From contig CAVZMV010000002.1 in the NCBI GenBank assembly GCA_963776465.1, positions 558,001 through 622,000 on the forward strand: 64,000 nt of DNA. Reading direction: 5' to 3'. The notes under the pieces are model-generated. The model did not search any database, had not been told where the DNA came from, and saw nothing but the letters and a program-made list of their open reading frames with translations. Of this stretch, positions 17,642-25,081 are shown one piece after another. The position numbers and the translations under genes were made by a program. The stretch comes from DASRHK01 sp963776465. Lineage in GTDB: Bacteria > Pseudomonadota > Gammaproteobacteria > Nevskiales > Nevskiaceae. Position 1 is the first letter of the stretch. The number at the start of each line of letters is the position of its first letter.

Positions 17642-18414
17642 AGACGCTGGGCCAGCGCCTCGGTCACGGCTGGCGCGTGCTGGCGACCGGCATCTCCTTC
17701 GCGACGTTCGGGCTCGGCGGCCTCGTGATGTCGGTGACGCTGTTTCCGCTGGCCGCGTTGATCTCGCGGGATGCCGCGAGCCAGAAGCGCCGGACCCAGG
17801 CGCTGATGCACCACTCCTGGCGTCTGTTCATCTGGTTCATGAAAAGCATGGGCATCCTCACCTGGGAGCTGCATGGCGGCGAGCGCCTGCGCCAGCCCGG
17901 CCGGCTGATCGTGGCCAATCATCCGAGCCTGCTCGACGTGGTGTTCCTGATCTCGTTCATCCCCGAGGTCGATTGCGTGGTCAAGCCCGCGATCTTCACG
18001 AACCGCTTCACCCGCTACCCGGCGCGCTGGGCCGGCTACATCGCCGAGCACGCCGCCGAGCAGCTCATCGCGGACTGCGCCGCCTCGCTTGCCAGCGGCC
18101 ACTCTCTGCTGATCTTTCCCGAGGGGACCCGCACGGTGCCGGGCCGGCCGATCAGGATGCGACGCGGGGCGGCCCAGATGGCGCTGGCCTCCCGCGCCGA
18201 GATCCTGCCGGTGACCATCCACGTTTCACCGCCGACCCTGACGAAGGGGGAGCCTTGGTACCACGTGCCGGAACGCGCGTTTCACGTAGCGGTGCACGTG
18301 GGCGAGCCCATCCGCGTGGACCCCTACCTGAATCAGCCTCCGGCGCTGGCGGCACGGCACCTGACCCGCGACCTGGAAGCCCACTTCACCAACGCTTTGC
18401 GGCAGTTCGAGTGA
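17638..18414 (+). CDS. 1-acyl-glycerol-3-phosphate acyltransferase-like protein (PlsC family)
   Basis: Membrane acyltransferase of 258 residues. The GTG start overlaps the chorismatase stop as GTGA. An N-terminal hydrophobic stretch (FATFGLGGLVMSVTLFPLAA) is followed by the HX4D motif in ANHPSLLDVV, the substrate-binding VKPAIF region, and FPEGTRT. These are the standard PlsC residues. In pigment loci, PlsC-like and LpxL-like enzymes occur together and probably esterify the polyenoic acid to a glycerol or sugar-phosphate acceptor. It is separated from the following ACP gene by 73 bases containing a promoter-like TATAAT. Confidence 0.88.
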   Translation: MKTLGQRLGHGWRVLATGISFATFGLGGLVMSVTLFPLAALISRDAASQKRRTQALMHHSWRLFIWFMKSMGILTWELHGGERLRQPGRLIVANHPSLLDVVFLISFIPEVDCVVKPAIFTNRFTRYPARWAGYIAEHAAEQLIADCAASLASGHSLLIFPEGTRTVPGRPIRMRRGAAQMALASRAEILPVTIHVSPPTLTKGEPWYHVPERAFHVAVHVGEPIRVDPYLNQPPALAARHLTRDLEAHFTNALRQFE

Positions 18415-18446
18415 CGTGCCTCACAGCGCCGGCCCGCCGGGAGCCG

Positions 18447-18452
18447 TATAAT
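18447..18452 (+). promoter_or_regulatory. Possible -10 element before ACP 2
   Basis: TATAAT stands 36 bases before the ACP 2 start codon, in the only real gap of the plus-strand block 1 operon. It may give extra transcription of the ACP, hotdog, glycosyltransferase, thioesterase and LolA genes. No clear -35 is seen. Confidence 0.4.
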
Positions 18453-18487
18453 CCGACCCGAGTTTCGGGGAGTTTTGGTGCACCAAG

Positions 18488-18742
18488 ATGGGTAATCAGG
18501 AAATCTTCAGCCGGCTGCGCGATCTGTTGGTGGAGCTGTTTGAAATCGAGCCGGCCAAGGTCACGCTCGAGGCCAATCTCTACAAGGACCTGGACATCGA
18601 CAGCATCGATGCCGTGGACCTGATCATCAAGCTCAAGGAAATCACGGGCCGGCGCATCCAGCCCGAGGCCTTCAAGCAGGTGCGCACGGTCGGCGACGTG
18701 GTCAACGTCGTGCACGGTCTGACGACCCAAGCGGCCGCCTAG
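18488..18742 (+). CDS. Acyl carrier protein 2 of the aryl-polyene locus
   Basis: Complete 84-residue ACP. The phosphopantetheine Ser is in DLDIDSIDAVDLII; the end (RTVGDVVNVVHGL) is intact, unlike ACP 1. The sequence is of the type linked to starter loading or dehydration in aryl-polyene clusters, where two distinct ACPs are usual. The ATG has GGGGAG upstream. It is followed after 6 bases by the hotdog gene. Its carrier role is certain from the motif; which intermediates it holds is inferred. Confidence 0.92.
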   Translation: MGNQEIFSRLRDLLVELFEIEPAKVTLEANLYKDLDIDSIDAVDLIIKLKEITGRRIQPEAFKQVRTVGDVVNVVHGLTTQAAA

Positions 18743-18748
18743 GCAGCC

Positions 18749-19093
18749 ATGGCGGTCACCGAGCCGCAGATCCTCGACGTGCGGCGGGCAGCGCCGGATA
18801 TCCACGTGCGGCTGCGCATTCCTACGGATCTGCACTACCTGCGCGGACACTTCCCGGGAACACCGATCGTCCCGGGCGTGGTGCTGCTCAAGTGGGCCCT
18901 GGACCTGGCGCGCCAGGAGCTGGCGCCGGCGCCCGTGTTCCAGCGGCTTTCGGGCGTGAAGTTCATGCGCGTCATGCCGCTCGACACGGACGTCGACCTG
19001 CATCTTCGTGCCGAGAGCGGCGCCATCGCGTTCGAATACCTGGAAGGCCAGCGCAGCTGCGTGCTCGGCCGTGCGCATTTCGTCGCCTCATGA
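18749..19093 (+). CDS. Hotdog dehydratase (FabA/FabZ-like), 114 aa
   Basis: Single hotdog domain with the dehydratase signature HYLRGHFPGTPIVPGVV followed by the helix LKWALDLARQEL; the catalytic His lies in the GHFPG loop. It probably dehydrates 3-hydroxyacyl-ACP intermediates during polyene assembly. It is similar in size and motif to the 97-residue protein at 14055-14348, so the locus has two short dehydratases plus two longer hotdog proteins. The stop overlaps the glycosyltransferase start as ATGA. Confidence 0.85.
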   Translation: MAVTEPQILDVRRAAPDIHVRLRIPTDLHYLRGHFPGTPIVPGVVLLKWALDLARQELAPAPVFQRLSGVKFMRVMPLDTDVDLHLRAESGAIAFEYLEGQRSCVLGRAHFVAS

Positions 19094-19836
19094 AAACCTG
19101 CCTGGTCATCCCCTTCTACCGCCACGAGCACGCCATCGCCGCGACGCTGGCGGCCCTAAAGCCGCAAGGCCTGCCCTGCATCCTGGTAGACGACGGCAGC
19201 GGTCCGATGGCCGCATCGGAGCTGGACCGCCTGGCCCGTGAGGAGCGCGACTGGCTGACGGTGCTGCGCCTGCCGGCCAATCAGGGCAAGGGCGTCGCCG
19301 TCATGACCGGCATGGAAGCGGCGGCCAATGCCGGTTACACCCATGCGCTGCAGATCGACGCGGACGGCCAGCACGACTGCGCGGACATCCCGACCCTGCT
19401 CGCGGCCTCCAGGTCGCAGCCGGGCGCGCTGATCACCGGCGTGCCGCACTACGACGAGAGCGTGCCCAAGTCGCGCCTCTACGGGCGCTATCTCACGCAC
19501 GTCTGGGTCTGGATCAACACGCTGTCGTTCCAGATCAAGGACTCCATGTGCGGATTCCGGGTTTATCCGGTGCTGCCGTCGCTCAACGTCTGGCGGCGGA
19601 TGCGCTGGGGCCGGCGGATGGACTTCGACACCGAGATCCTCGTGCGCCTGTTCTGGATCGGCATCCCCGTGATCGGCCTGCCGACGCGCGTCACCTATCC
19701 CGCCGACGGCGTGTCCAACTTCGACCTGCTCGCCGACAACCTGCGCATCGCCTGGATGCATACGCGCCTGTTCCTGGGAATGCTCGCACGGCTCCCGTGG
19801 CTGGTCGGCCGGCACTGGGTGCGGAGAACGGCTTGA
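19090..19836 (+). CDS. Glycosyltransferase family 2
   Basis: Cytoplasmic-face GT-A fold transferase of 248 residues. N-terminal TCLVIPFYRHEHAI, nucleotide-sugar binding CILVDDGSGP, and the metal-binding region LQIDADGQHDCAD are typical of GT2 enzymes that use undecaprenyl- or dolichyl-phosphate-like acceptors; GFRVYP and a hydrophobic C-terminal helix (LFLGMLARLPWLVG) also fit. GT2 genes are a regular part of aryl-polyene loci and may add a sugar to the lipid anchor. The gene is coupled at both ends (ATGA before, TTGA after). Confidence 0.88.
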   Translation: MKTCLVIPFYRHEHAIAATLAALKPQGLPCILVDDGSGPMAASELDRLAREERDWLTVLRLPANQGKGVAVMTGMEAAANAGYTHALQIDADGQHDCADIPTLLAASRSQPGALITGVPHYDESVPKSRLYGRYLTHVWVWINTLSFQIKDSMCGFRVYPVLPSLNVWRRMRWGRRMDFDTEILVRLFWIGIPVIGLPTRVTYPADGVSNFDLLADNLRIAWMHTRLFLGMLARLPWLVGRHWVRRTA

Positions 19837-20264
19837 GCGACCCCGGCCACGCCGCGCGCGAGGCCGAAGTCACGATCCAGGTGCCGTTCTACGACCTGGA
19901 CCCGATGAACATCGTCTGGCACGGCAACTACGCGCGCTACTTCGAAGTCGCCCGCTGCGCGCTGCTGGACCAACTCTCCTACAGCTACGAGGCGATGTCC
20001 GCCTCCGGCTACGCCTGGCCGGTGATCGACCTGCACGTGCGCTTCGTCAAGCCCCTGCGCTTCAATCAGCAGGTGAAAGTGCGGGCGCGCGTCGTCGAGT
20101 GGGAGTACCGGCTCAAGATCGCTTACCTGATCAGCGATGCCGCCAGCGGTGAGCGCCTGACCAAGGGACACAGCGTGCAGGTCGCGGTGGACTTGAAGAG
20201 CGGCGAGATGTGCCTGATGTCGCCCGAGGTGCTGTTCACGCGCCTGGGAGTGTCGCGGCCATGA
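19833..20264 (+). CDS. Acyl-CoA/ACP thioesterase (4-hydroxybenzoyl-CoA thioesterase family)
   Basis: Hotdog thioesterase of 143 residues. The start is the TTG at 19833, which overlaps the previous stop as TTGA; no ATG or GTG lies in a suitable place. The family motif with the catalytic Asp is VPFYDLDPMNIVWHGNY, followed by the helix YFEVARCALLDQL and the strand VDLHVRFVKPLRF. It may release the polyene chain or edit stalled ACPs. It ends in an ATGA overlap with the LolA-like gene. Confidence 0.87.
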   Translation: MSDPGHAAREAEVTIQVPFYDLDPMNIVWHGNYARYFEVARCALLDQLSYSYEAMSASGYAWPVIDLHVRFVKPLRFNQQVKVRARVVEWEYRLKIAYLISDAASGERLTKGHSVQVAVDLKSGEMCLMSPEVLFTRLGVSRP

Positions 20265-20938
20265 GGCCCGCGCGTCTGGCAGCGCAGCTGCTCATGGTGG
20301 TGAGCCTGTCGGCCACCGCGGCGATCGATCCGTTCGCGCGCCCGGCCAGCGTGGAGGAGCTCAAGGCGCTCCTGGCGCCCGCGCAATCGACGCTCGCAAA
20401 AGCGCAGGCGCTGCGCGGCAAGTTCGAGCAGCGCAAGTACTTAAGCGGTGTTCCCCAGCCGCTCGTATCGGAGGGCGAGTTCACCTTTGCCCGCGAGCGC
20501 GGCGTCTGGTGGCACACGCGCACGCCGTTCGAATCCGAGCTGATCCTCACGCGCGCCGGTATCGTCCAGCGCGACGCCGGCGGCACGCCACTCCGCATGT
20601 CCGCCGAGCAGCAGCCGGCGCTGCGCATCGTCGCGGACGTGTTCCTGTCGCTGTTCTCGCTGGACCCGCGCTTGCTGGCGGAGAACTTCCAGACCTACGG
20701 CGCCGCCGACGCCGGGGGCTGGGTCGTGGGACTGGTGCCGCGGGCCGGGACTCTGGGCGGCGCCATTGCGCGCGTGACGATCCACGGGCGAACCCGCGTC
20801 GAGCGCATCGAGCTTGAAGACCGTCACGGCGATCGCACCGCCATCGTCCTTGCCGACGACGGGCGCGGCGCAGGTCCGCTCTCCGACAGTGAGGCTGCGC
20901 GGTTTGGCGCCGACGCGGCGGGACCACCACCCTCCTAG
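20261..20938 (+). CDS. LolA-like outer-membrane lipoprotein carrier of the aryl-polyene locus
   Basis: Periplasmic lipid/lipoprotein carrier of 225 residues. The ATG at 20261 overlaps the thioesterase stop and opens a signal peptide (ARLAAQLLMVVSLSATAA). The LolA core is seen in KAQALRGKFEQRKYL, GEFTFARERGVWWHT and DVFLSLFSLD. In aryl-polyene loci a LolA-like protein usually precedes the MMPL exporter gene, and the pair is thought to carry the lipid-linked pigment to the outer membrane. Here the exporter is absent from this position and lies about 24.8 kb away at 45718. Confidence 0.87.
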   Translation: MRPARLAAQLLMVVSLSATAAIDPFARPASVEELKALLAPAQSTLAKAQALRGKFEQRKYLSGVPQPLVSEGEFTFARERGVWWHTRTPFESELILTRAGIVQRDAGGTPLRMSAEQQPALRIVADVFLSLFSLDPRLLAENFQTYGAADAGGWVVGLVPRAGTLGGAIARVTIHGRTRVERIELEDRHGDRTAIVLADDGRGAGPLSDSEAARFGADAAGPPPS

Positions 20939-20954
20939 GCTAGACTGCGGCGCA

Positions 20955-22730
20955 GTGGACGCTCGATCCATTCTTGCCGCTGCACCGCTCTTCTCGTCGC
21001 TCAGCGCCGCCGCGCTGGAAGACCTGGCGCGCCTGTGCGATGCCGTGGAGCTGCGCAGCGGCCAGGTGCTCTTCAACCAGGGCGACGAGCCCACGCACTT
21101 CTACATCATCGCCACCGGCCGGCTGCGGGTGACCACGGCCGGTATCGTCGTCGGCTATGCGGGGCACCTGGAGCCGATCGGCGAAGTCGGCGTCATCGCC
21201 GGCGAGCATCGCACCGGCAGCGTGCACGCCATCCGCGACAGCGTGCTGCTGCGCTTCGAGCGCAGCGCCTTCCTCGCGTTCGTGATGGAGCATCCGGCAG
21301 CGCTGATCAGCATGACCCGCGTGCTGGTCCAGCGGATGACGGAGAACCAGCGGATCCGCAAGCTGGCGGCGGCGCGCGGCAATCGCACCTTCGCGGTGCT
21401 GGCAGCGACGCCGGGCATCGACGCAGAAGCATTCGCGGCGGCGCTGGCCGCGCAGCTGCGGACGTACCACTCCACGACCCGCCTGGTCAGGGCGCAGGAC
21501 GTCGACGCGGAGCTGGGCGCCGGCGCGGCGCAGGCAGCGTTCGCCGGACGGATGGACGATCGCCTGACCGCATGGCTCAACGAGCTGGAGGGTCAGCATC
21601 GCTACATCGTCTACGCCTCGGGCCGTAACACCGATGCCTGGGGCCATCGCTGCATGCACCAGGCCGATCGCGTGCTCGTGCTCGGCGACGCCAAGGCGCC
21701 GGACGTGCGCAGCGCCATGCTCGACGACCTGGCCAAGAGCGGCATTCTGGCGCCGATAGAGCTCGTGCTCGTGCGTCACGAGGGCAGCGCGCCCGGCGAC
21801 ACCCTCGGGTGGCTGACGGTCACCGGCGCCCGGGCCCACTACTTCCTGCGGCCGGGCGACGCGGGCGACCTGGCGTCGATGTCGCGCCAGCTCACCGGCC
21901 GCGGCATCGGCCTGGTGCTGGGAGGCGGCGGCGCCCGCGGCTTCGCCCACATCGGGCTGATCCGCGCGCTGGAGCAGCTGAAGATCCCGGTGGACGTCGC
22001 CGGCGGCACCAGCATGGGCGCGTTCATCGCGGCGCTGCTGGCCTGCGGCTGGAACAGCGCCGAGATCACCTACATCTGCAACGACACCTTCGTGCTGCAC
22101 AACTATCTCAACGACTACACCTTGCCGCGCGTCGCGCTGATCCGCGGCCGCAAGTTCCTGGGGCATCTGCACACGCTGCTGGGCGATCGCAAGATCGAGG
22201 ACCTGCATCTGCCGTACTTCTGCATCAGCACCAACCTCACGCGCGGCACCGCCACGGTGCTCGATCGCGGTCCGCTGGACGTCTGGCTCGGCACCAGCAT
22301 GGCGGTGCCTGGCATCGCCCCGCCGGTGGCCTATCAGGGTGAGTTGCTGTGCGACGGCGGCGTGATCAACAGCTTGCCGACGGACGTCATGCAGTCGCTG
22401 GAGCGCGGCCCGATCATCGCCTCCGACGTCAGCACCGAAGGCGACATCAGCGCACCCGGCGCCGGCATGAGCGGCCCGGATCCCAACGCGCTGCTGCGCT
22501 GGCAAGGGCCCGGCGAGCCGCCAGGGCTGCGCGACATCCTGTTCCGCACCGCTACGCTCACCAGCGAGAGCGGCACGCTGCGCCGAGCCGAACGATCCGA
22601 TCTCTACCTGCGGATGCCGGTCGAGGGCGTGGGGATGTTCGACTGGAAGCGACTGCACGACCTGGTCGAGCGCGGGTACCAGCACGCGATCGCGCAGCTC
22701 ACGCCGGCGCGCGACAAGCTGATGAGCTAA
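20955..22730 (+). CDS. NTE-type patatin-like phospholipase with cyclic-nucleotide-binding domain
   Basis: 591 residues from a GTG at 20955; frames open further upstream run into the LolA gene. An N-terminal cNMP-binding-like domain covers about residues 5-125 (SGQVLFNQGDEPTHFYI, GEVGVIAGEHRTGSV). A middle part resembles an ATP-binding or Rossmann region with no clear motif. The patatin domain follows: oxyanion GGGGARGFAH near residue 320, nucleophile in GGTSMGAF near 350, and the catalytic Asp in CDGGVINSLP near 465. It is expected to hydrolyse lysophospholipids at the membrane. It follows LolA by 16 bases, so it may be co-transcribed, but it is not a usual pigment-locus gene. Confidence 0.9.
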   Translation: MDARSILAAAPLFSSLSAAALEDLARLCDAVELRSGQVLFNQGDEPTHFYIIATGRLRVTTAGIVVGYAGHLEPIGEVGVIAGEHRTGSVHAIRDSVLLRFERSAFLAFVMEHPAALISMTRVLVQRMTENQRIRKLAAARGNRTFAVLAATPGIDAEAFAAALAAQLRTYHSTTRLVRAQDVDAELGAGAAQAAFAGRMDDRLTAWLNELEGQHRYIVYASGRNTDAWGHRCMHQADRVLVLGDAKAPDVRSAMLDDLAKSGILAPIELVLVRHEGSAPGDTLGWLTVTGARAHYFLRPGDAGDLASMSRQLTGRGIGLVLGGGGARGFAHIGLIRALEQLKIPVDVAGGTSMGAFIAALLACGWNSAEITYICNDTFVLHNYLNDYTLPRVALIRGRKFLGHLHTLLGDRKIEDLHLPYFCISTNLTRGTATVLDRGPLDVWLGTSMAVPGIAPPVAYQGELLCDGGVINSLPTDVMQSLERGPIIASDVSTEGDISAPGAGMSGPDPNALLRWQGPGEPPGLRDILFRTATLTSESGTLRRAERSDLYLRMPVEGVGMFDWKRLHDLVERGYQHAIAQLTPARDKLMS

Positions 22731-22736
22731 GGCCCC

Positions 22737-23432
22737 TTACGTTCGCGCGCGTGCGCGCATCGGCACGCTGCCGCCGCACATCGGCGTCTTTGGCCGGACA
22801 TGCCTCTCGTGGATGGTGCGCATCACCAGTTCCTGATGGAAATAGCGTCGCGCCCGCTCGTGCATGTAGGCGAGCGAGGCCGGATCGGCAGTGTCGTAGT
22901 AGTTCACGAAGTCCTGCAGATGGTCCTTGCCGAGGACGGCTTGCGGCGGGTGCTCGACCGGCACGACGCCGAAATCCACGAAGAAGCGCAGGATCTGGAA
23001 GCGGTTCATCCCGACGACAAAATCGTAACCCTCGGCGCTGGCCTGGCAGGCGCTGTGGTAGAGGATCAGTCCCAGCACGATCGACGCGCGGAACGCGCGT
23101 GCGATCACGACGTTGTTGACCTCGAGCAGCCGACGCACGCGTCCGTCGACGGTGCGCGCGCCCGGGACCAGCGTGAAATACGCGGATGCCGGGTCGCGCA
23201 CCGGTGTCAGGCGGAAGATGGCAGCGAGCCCGCTGCGATGACGGACCTGGAACAGCATCGAATCCGCCTCGGGCAGCACTTGTGCGCAGAAGAAGCCCAG
23301 CGGCTCGTAATGCGCCCGCAGGAACGCGTGATAGTCCGCGAGCTCATGCGCATGCGTCACCCGCTGAACGTCGAAGAGCTCGCGCCGGTAGAGCGCCAGC
23401 GCGTCGGGCGCGAGAGCCTGCTGATCAGCCAT
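22737..23432 (-). CDS. LuxI/FeeM-like N-acyltransferase (PEP-CTERM-associated type)
   Basis: 231-residue GNAT-fold protein similar to the N-acyl amino acid synthase and PEP-CTERM/exosortase-associated acyltransferase families, distantly related to LuxI. The recognisable region runs from FQVRHRSGLAAIFRL through RLLEVNNVVIARAFR and FVVGMNRFQILRFFVDFG. The family joins a fatty acyl group from acyl-ACP to an amine such as an amino acid. The start overlaps the upstream diiron-enzyme gene by 8 bases, so translation is coupled. With the LuxR gene two genes upstream it could make the signal that LuxR senses. No exosortase or PEP-CTERM protein is in the window. The product is unknown. Confidence 0.72.
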   Translation of the reverse strand: MADQQALAPDALALYRRELFDVQRVTHAHELADYHAFLRAHYEPLGFFCAQVLPEADSMLFQVRHRSGLAAIFRLTPVRDPASAYFTLVPGARTVDGRVRRLLEVNNVVIARAFRASIVLGLILYHSACQASAEGYDFVVGMNRFQILRFFVDFGVVPVEHPPQAVLGKDHLQDFVNYYDTADPASLAYMHERARRYFHQELVMRTIHERHVRPKTPMCGGSVPMRARART

Positions 23433-24120
23433 GGGCCGCCCTCCGATCCTCGATCGGGAAAAACCTGTCCGTAGCGAAGGCCACTTCGCGGAGCAATTGC
23501 CCGTAATAGCGGAACGTCATCCGCCGCGCGTGGATGACCCAGGCGAGATCGTCGTCCGCAACCAGGTCGTCGATCGCATCCCTCGCCTGCTCGAAATGGC
23601 GTTGATCGAAGCCGGCATGGCTGCGCAGGAACGTGGTGGCGCCGGCAGGAATGCCATGGCGATGGATGAGCGCGGCGGCCATGTCGCCCGCGAGATCGGC
23701 GCCCATCCCTTCGGTCGCCGATGCCACGCCGAGCAGCGCCGACGGATGCGTCTCGGCGAAGAAATAGTTCTGGGTGACGACGCCCCACGCGCCAGGCCCC
23801 GGCGCGGCTGCGGTCACCGCTTCGGGCGCCAGTCCCAGGTTCTGCAGATCCTTCAGACAGAACAGCTCGTGGCCGTGCTCCTCGTTGGCCTGCTCCAGCA
23901 GCCAGGCCCGCAGCGCGCGCTGACCGTCGTCGACACGCGAGGCGCCGCGCGCCAGCGCGCGCGAGGTATGGCGGACCAGGTGATAGGTCTCGCGCAGGTA
24001 AACCGCGTATAGATCGCGGCTGACTTCGCCGCCGCTGATCAGGTCAAAAACCGGGTTCCCGCGGATGTGCTGCTCGTAGTCGACGGCGGTGGCACCCAGC
24101 ATTCGTTCGAAAGCACGCAT
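23425..24120 (-). CDS. Heme-oxygenase-like diiron enzyme (iron-containing redox enzyme family)
   Basis: 231-residue all-helical protein of the heme-oxygenase-like diiron oxidase/oxygenase superfamily. Candidate metal ligands: ExxH in ANEEHGHELF (E81, H84), E137 in ASATEGMG, and H168, D172 and H175 in SHAGFDQRHFEQ. Known relatives such as UndA and SznF oxidise fatty acids or amines, so a tailoring step on an acyl product is plausible. The ATG has GGGGGGGAG upstream. It lies between the LuxR gene (67 bases) and the acyltransferase gene (8-base overlap). The substrate is unknown. Confidence 0.78.
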   Translation of the reverse strand: MRAFERMLGATAVDYEQHIRGNPVFDLISGGEVSRDLYAVYLRETYHLVRHTSRALARGASRVDDGQRALRAWLLEQANEEHGHELFCLKDLQNLGLAPEAVTAAAPGPGAWGVVTQNYFFAETHPSALLGVASATEGMGADLAGDMAAALIHRHGIPAGATTFLRSHAGFDQRHFEQARDAIDDLVADDDLAWVIHARRMTFRYYGQLLREVAFATDRFFPIEDRRAAHG

Positions 24121-24137
24121 GACTCCCCCCCGAGAGT

Positions 24138-24154
24138 GCGGCTGCGGCAGCCGC
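24138..24154. promoter_or_regulatory. Perfect 17-base palindrome between the LuxR and diiron-enzyme genes
   Basis: GCGGCTGC and GCAGCCGC flank a single G. It lies in the 67-base gap upstream of the diiron-enzyme start, so it could be an operator for the LuxR-type protein. It could also be a small hairpin that limits read-through; no U-tract follows it. It does not match the classical lux box closely. Confidence 0.35.
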
Positions 24155-24187
24155 TTCAGACGCCGGGTCGGCGACGCCTTGGCGCCG

Positions 24188-24955
24188 TCAACACCACTTG
24201 ATCAGCCCCAGCGAGAGCGCGACCGCGATCGCCTGCGTGCGGTTGACCGCATTGAGCTTGCGCATCGCGTTCTCGATGTGGAATTTGACCGCCCGCGGTG
24301 TCACCGCGAGCACCACGGAAATCTCGCTGTTGGTCTTGCCGTACTTGGCCCAGGTGAGCGCCTGGAGTTCGCGCGGCGTCAGCCGCGGCTTATCCGTCTG
24401 CCGTCCCAGGTGGGTTCGCGACAGCGCCACGTGCAGGTGCGGAGCCAGGTACTCGAAGAGCTTCTGGTGCCACTGCTCGCGCCCCAGGTCCGGCCCGGCG
24501 AGCGTGAAGAACGAGCCGGCGGTCGAGTTGTCGAATCGCGCGCCGTAGGAGATACCGTCCTTCAGGCCGAAATCCTCGGCCGCGCGATAGAACTGCTGCT
24601 CGGGGAGCGCCTGGTTTCGGCTGCGCAGCTCGGCCCAGTACATCGGGCGCTCGTGCACGAACAGGTTGCGGACGATCGGATCGATCTTCTGGTAGCCGCG
24701 GCGGCGATAGACGCCGACCCACGCCGCCGGATAGCGGATGCTGACGCGCCGCTGCGTTCGGGTGATGGTCTGGTCGGGTCCAATCTGCGCGACGCAGACG
24801 TCGGCGCAATCGATCGGCAGGACGTTCAGCAGCTGGCGCATCAGCACGCTGAACTGCTCTTCGGTGCCGACCTGCAGCGCCAGGTCGATCACGTCGAGCG
24901 CGGATACCAGATCGCGCTTGGAGACATACTTCGCCAGCTGCGCCGCGCTCGACAT
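24188..24955 (-). CDS. LuxR-family regulator with autoinducer-binding domain
   Basis: 255-residue transcription factor. The N-terminal domain (~20-170) has the acyl-homoserine-lactone pocket pattern: AAWVGVYRRRGYQKIDPI carries the conserved Trp, Tyr, Asp-Pro set, followed by MYWAEL (Trp) and GISYGAR (Gly). The C-terminal LuxR helix-turn-helix (~188-245) is LTPRELQALTWAKYGKTNSE then TPRAVKFHIENAMRKLN. All pocket residues known from TraR/LuxR appear kept, so it should bind an acyl-type signal. It is the first gene of a minus-strand unit with the diiron enzyme and the acyltransferase and may autoregulate it. Confidence 0.9.
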   Translation of the reverse strand: MSSAAQLAKYVSKRDLVSALDVIDLALQVGTEEQFSVLMRQLLNVLPIDCADVCVAQIGPDQTITRTQRRVSIRYPAAWVGVYRRRGYQKIDPIVRNLFVHERPMYWAELRSRNQALPEQQFYRAAEDFGLKDGISYGARFDNSTAGSFFTLAGPDLGREQWHQKLFEYLAPHLHVALSRTHLGRQTDKPRLTPRELQALTWAKYGKTNSEISVVLAVTPRAVKFHIENAMRKLNAVNRTQAIAVALSLGLIKWC

Positions 24956-25040
24956 GACAGATCCCCCCCGGGACCACCGACGCTACAAGCTCGGATGTGC
25001 GGCGACATTCTCCAAACGGGGATGCCTCACCAAAAAAGCG

Positions 25041-25062
25041 AAGGGCCGGTTGCCCGGCCCTT
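25041..25062 (-). terminator. Intrinsic terminator after the OmpA gene
   Basis: Perfect 9-bp stem AAGGGCCGG / CCGGCCCTT with a TTGC loop. A run of six A on its plus-strand left side (25032-25037) is the U-tract for minus-strand transcription. It lies 20 bases past the OmpA-family stop and insulates the LuxR unit. Confidence 0.85.
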
Positions 25063-25081
25063 GGCTCGAATCGCTGACGCT

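Noticed and set aside
22737..23432. Canonical LuxI homoserine-lactone synthase
   Set aside because: The GNAT-like core fits N-acyl amino acid synthase-type proteins better; the usual LuxI N-terminal residues are not recognisable.
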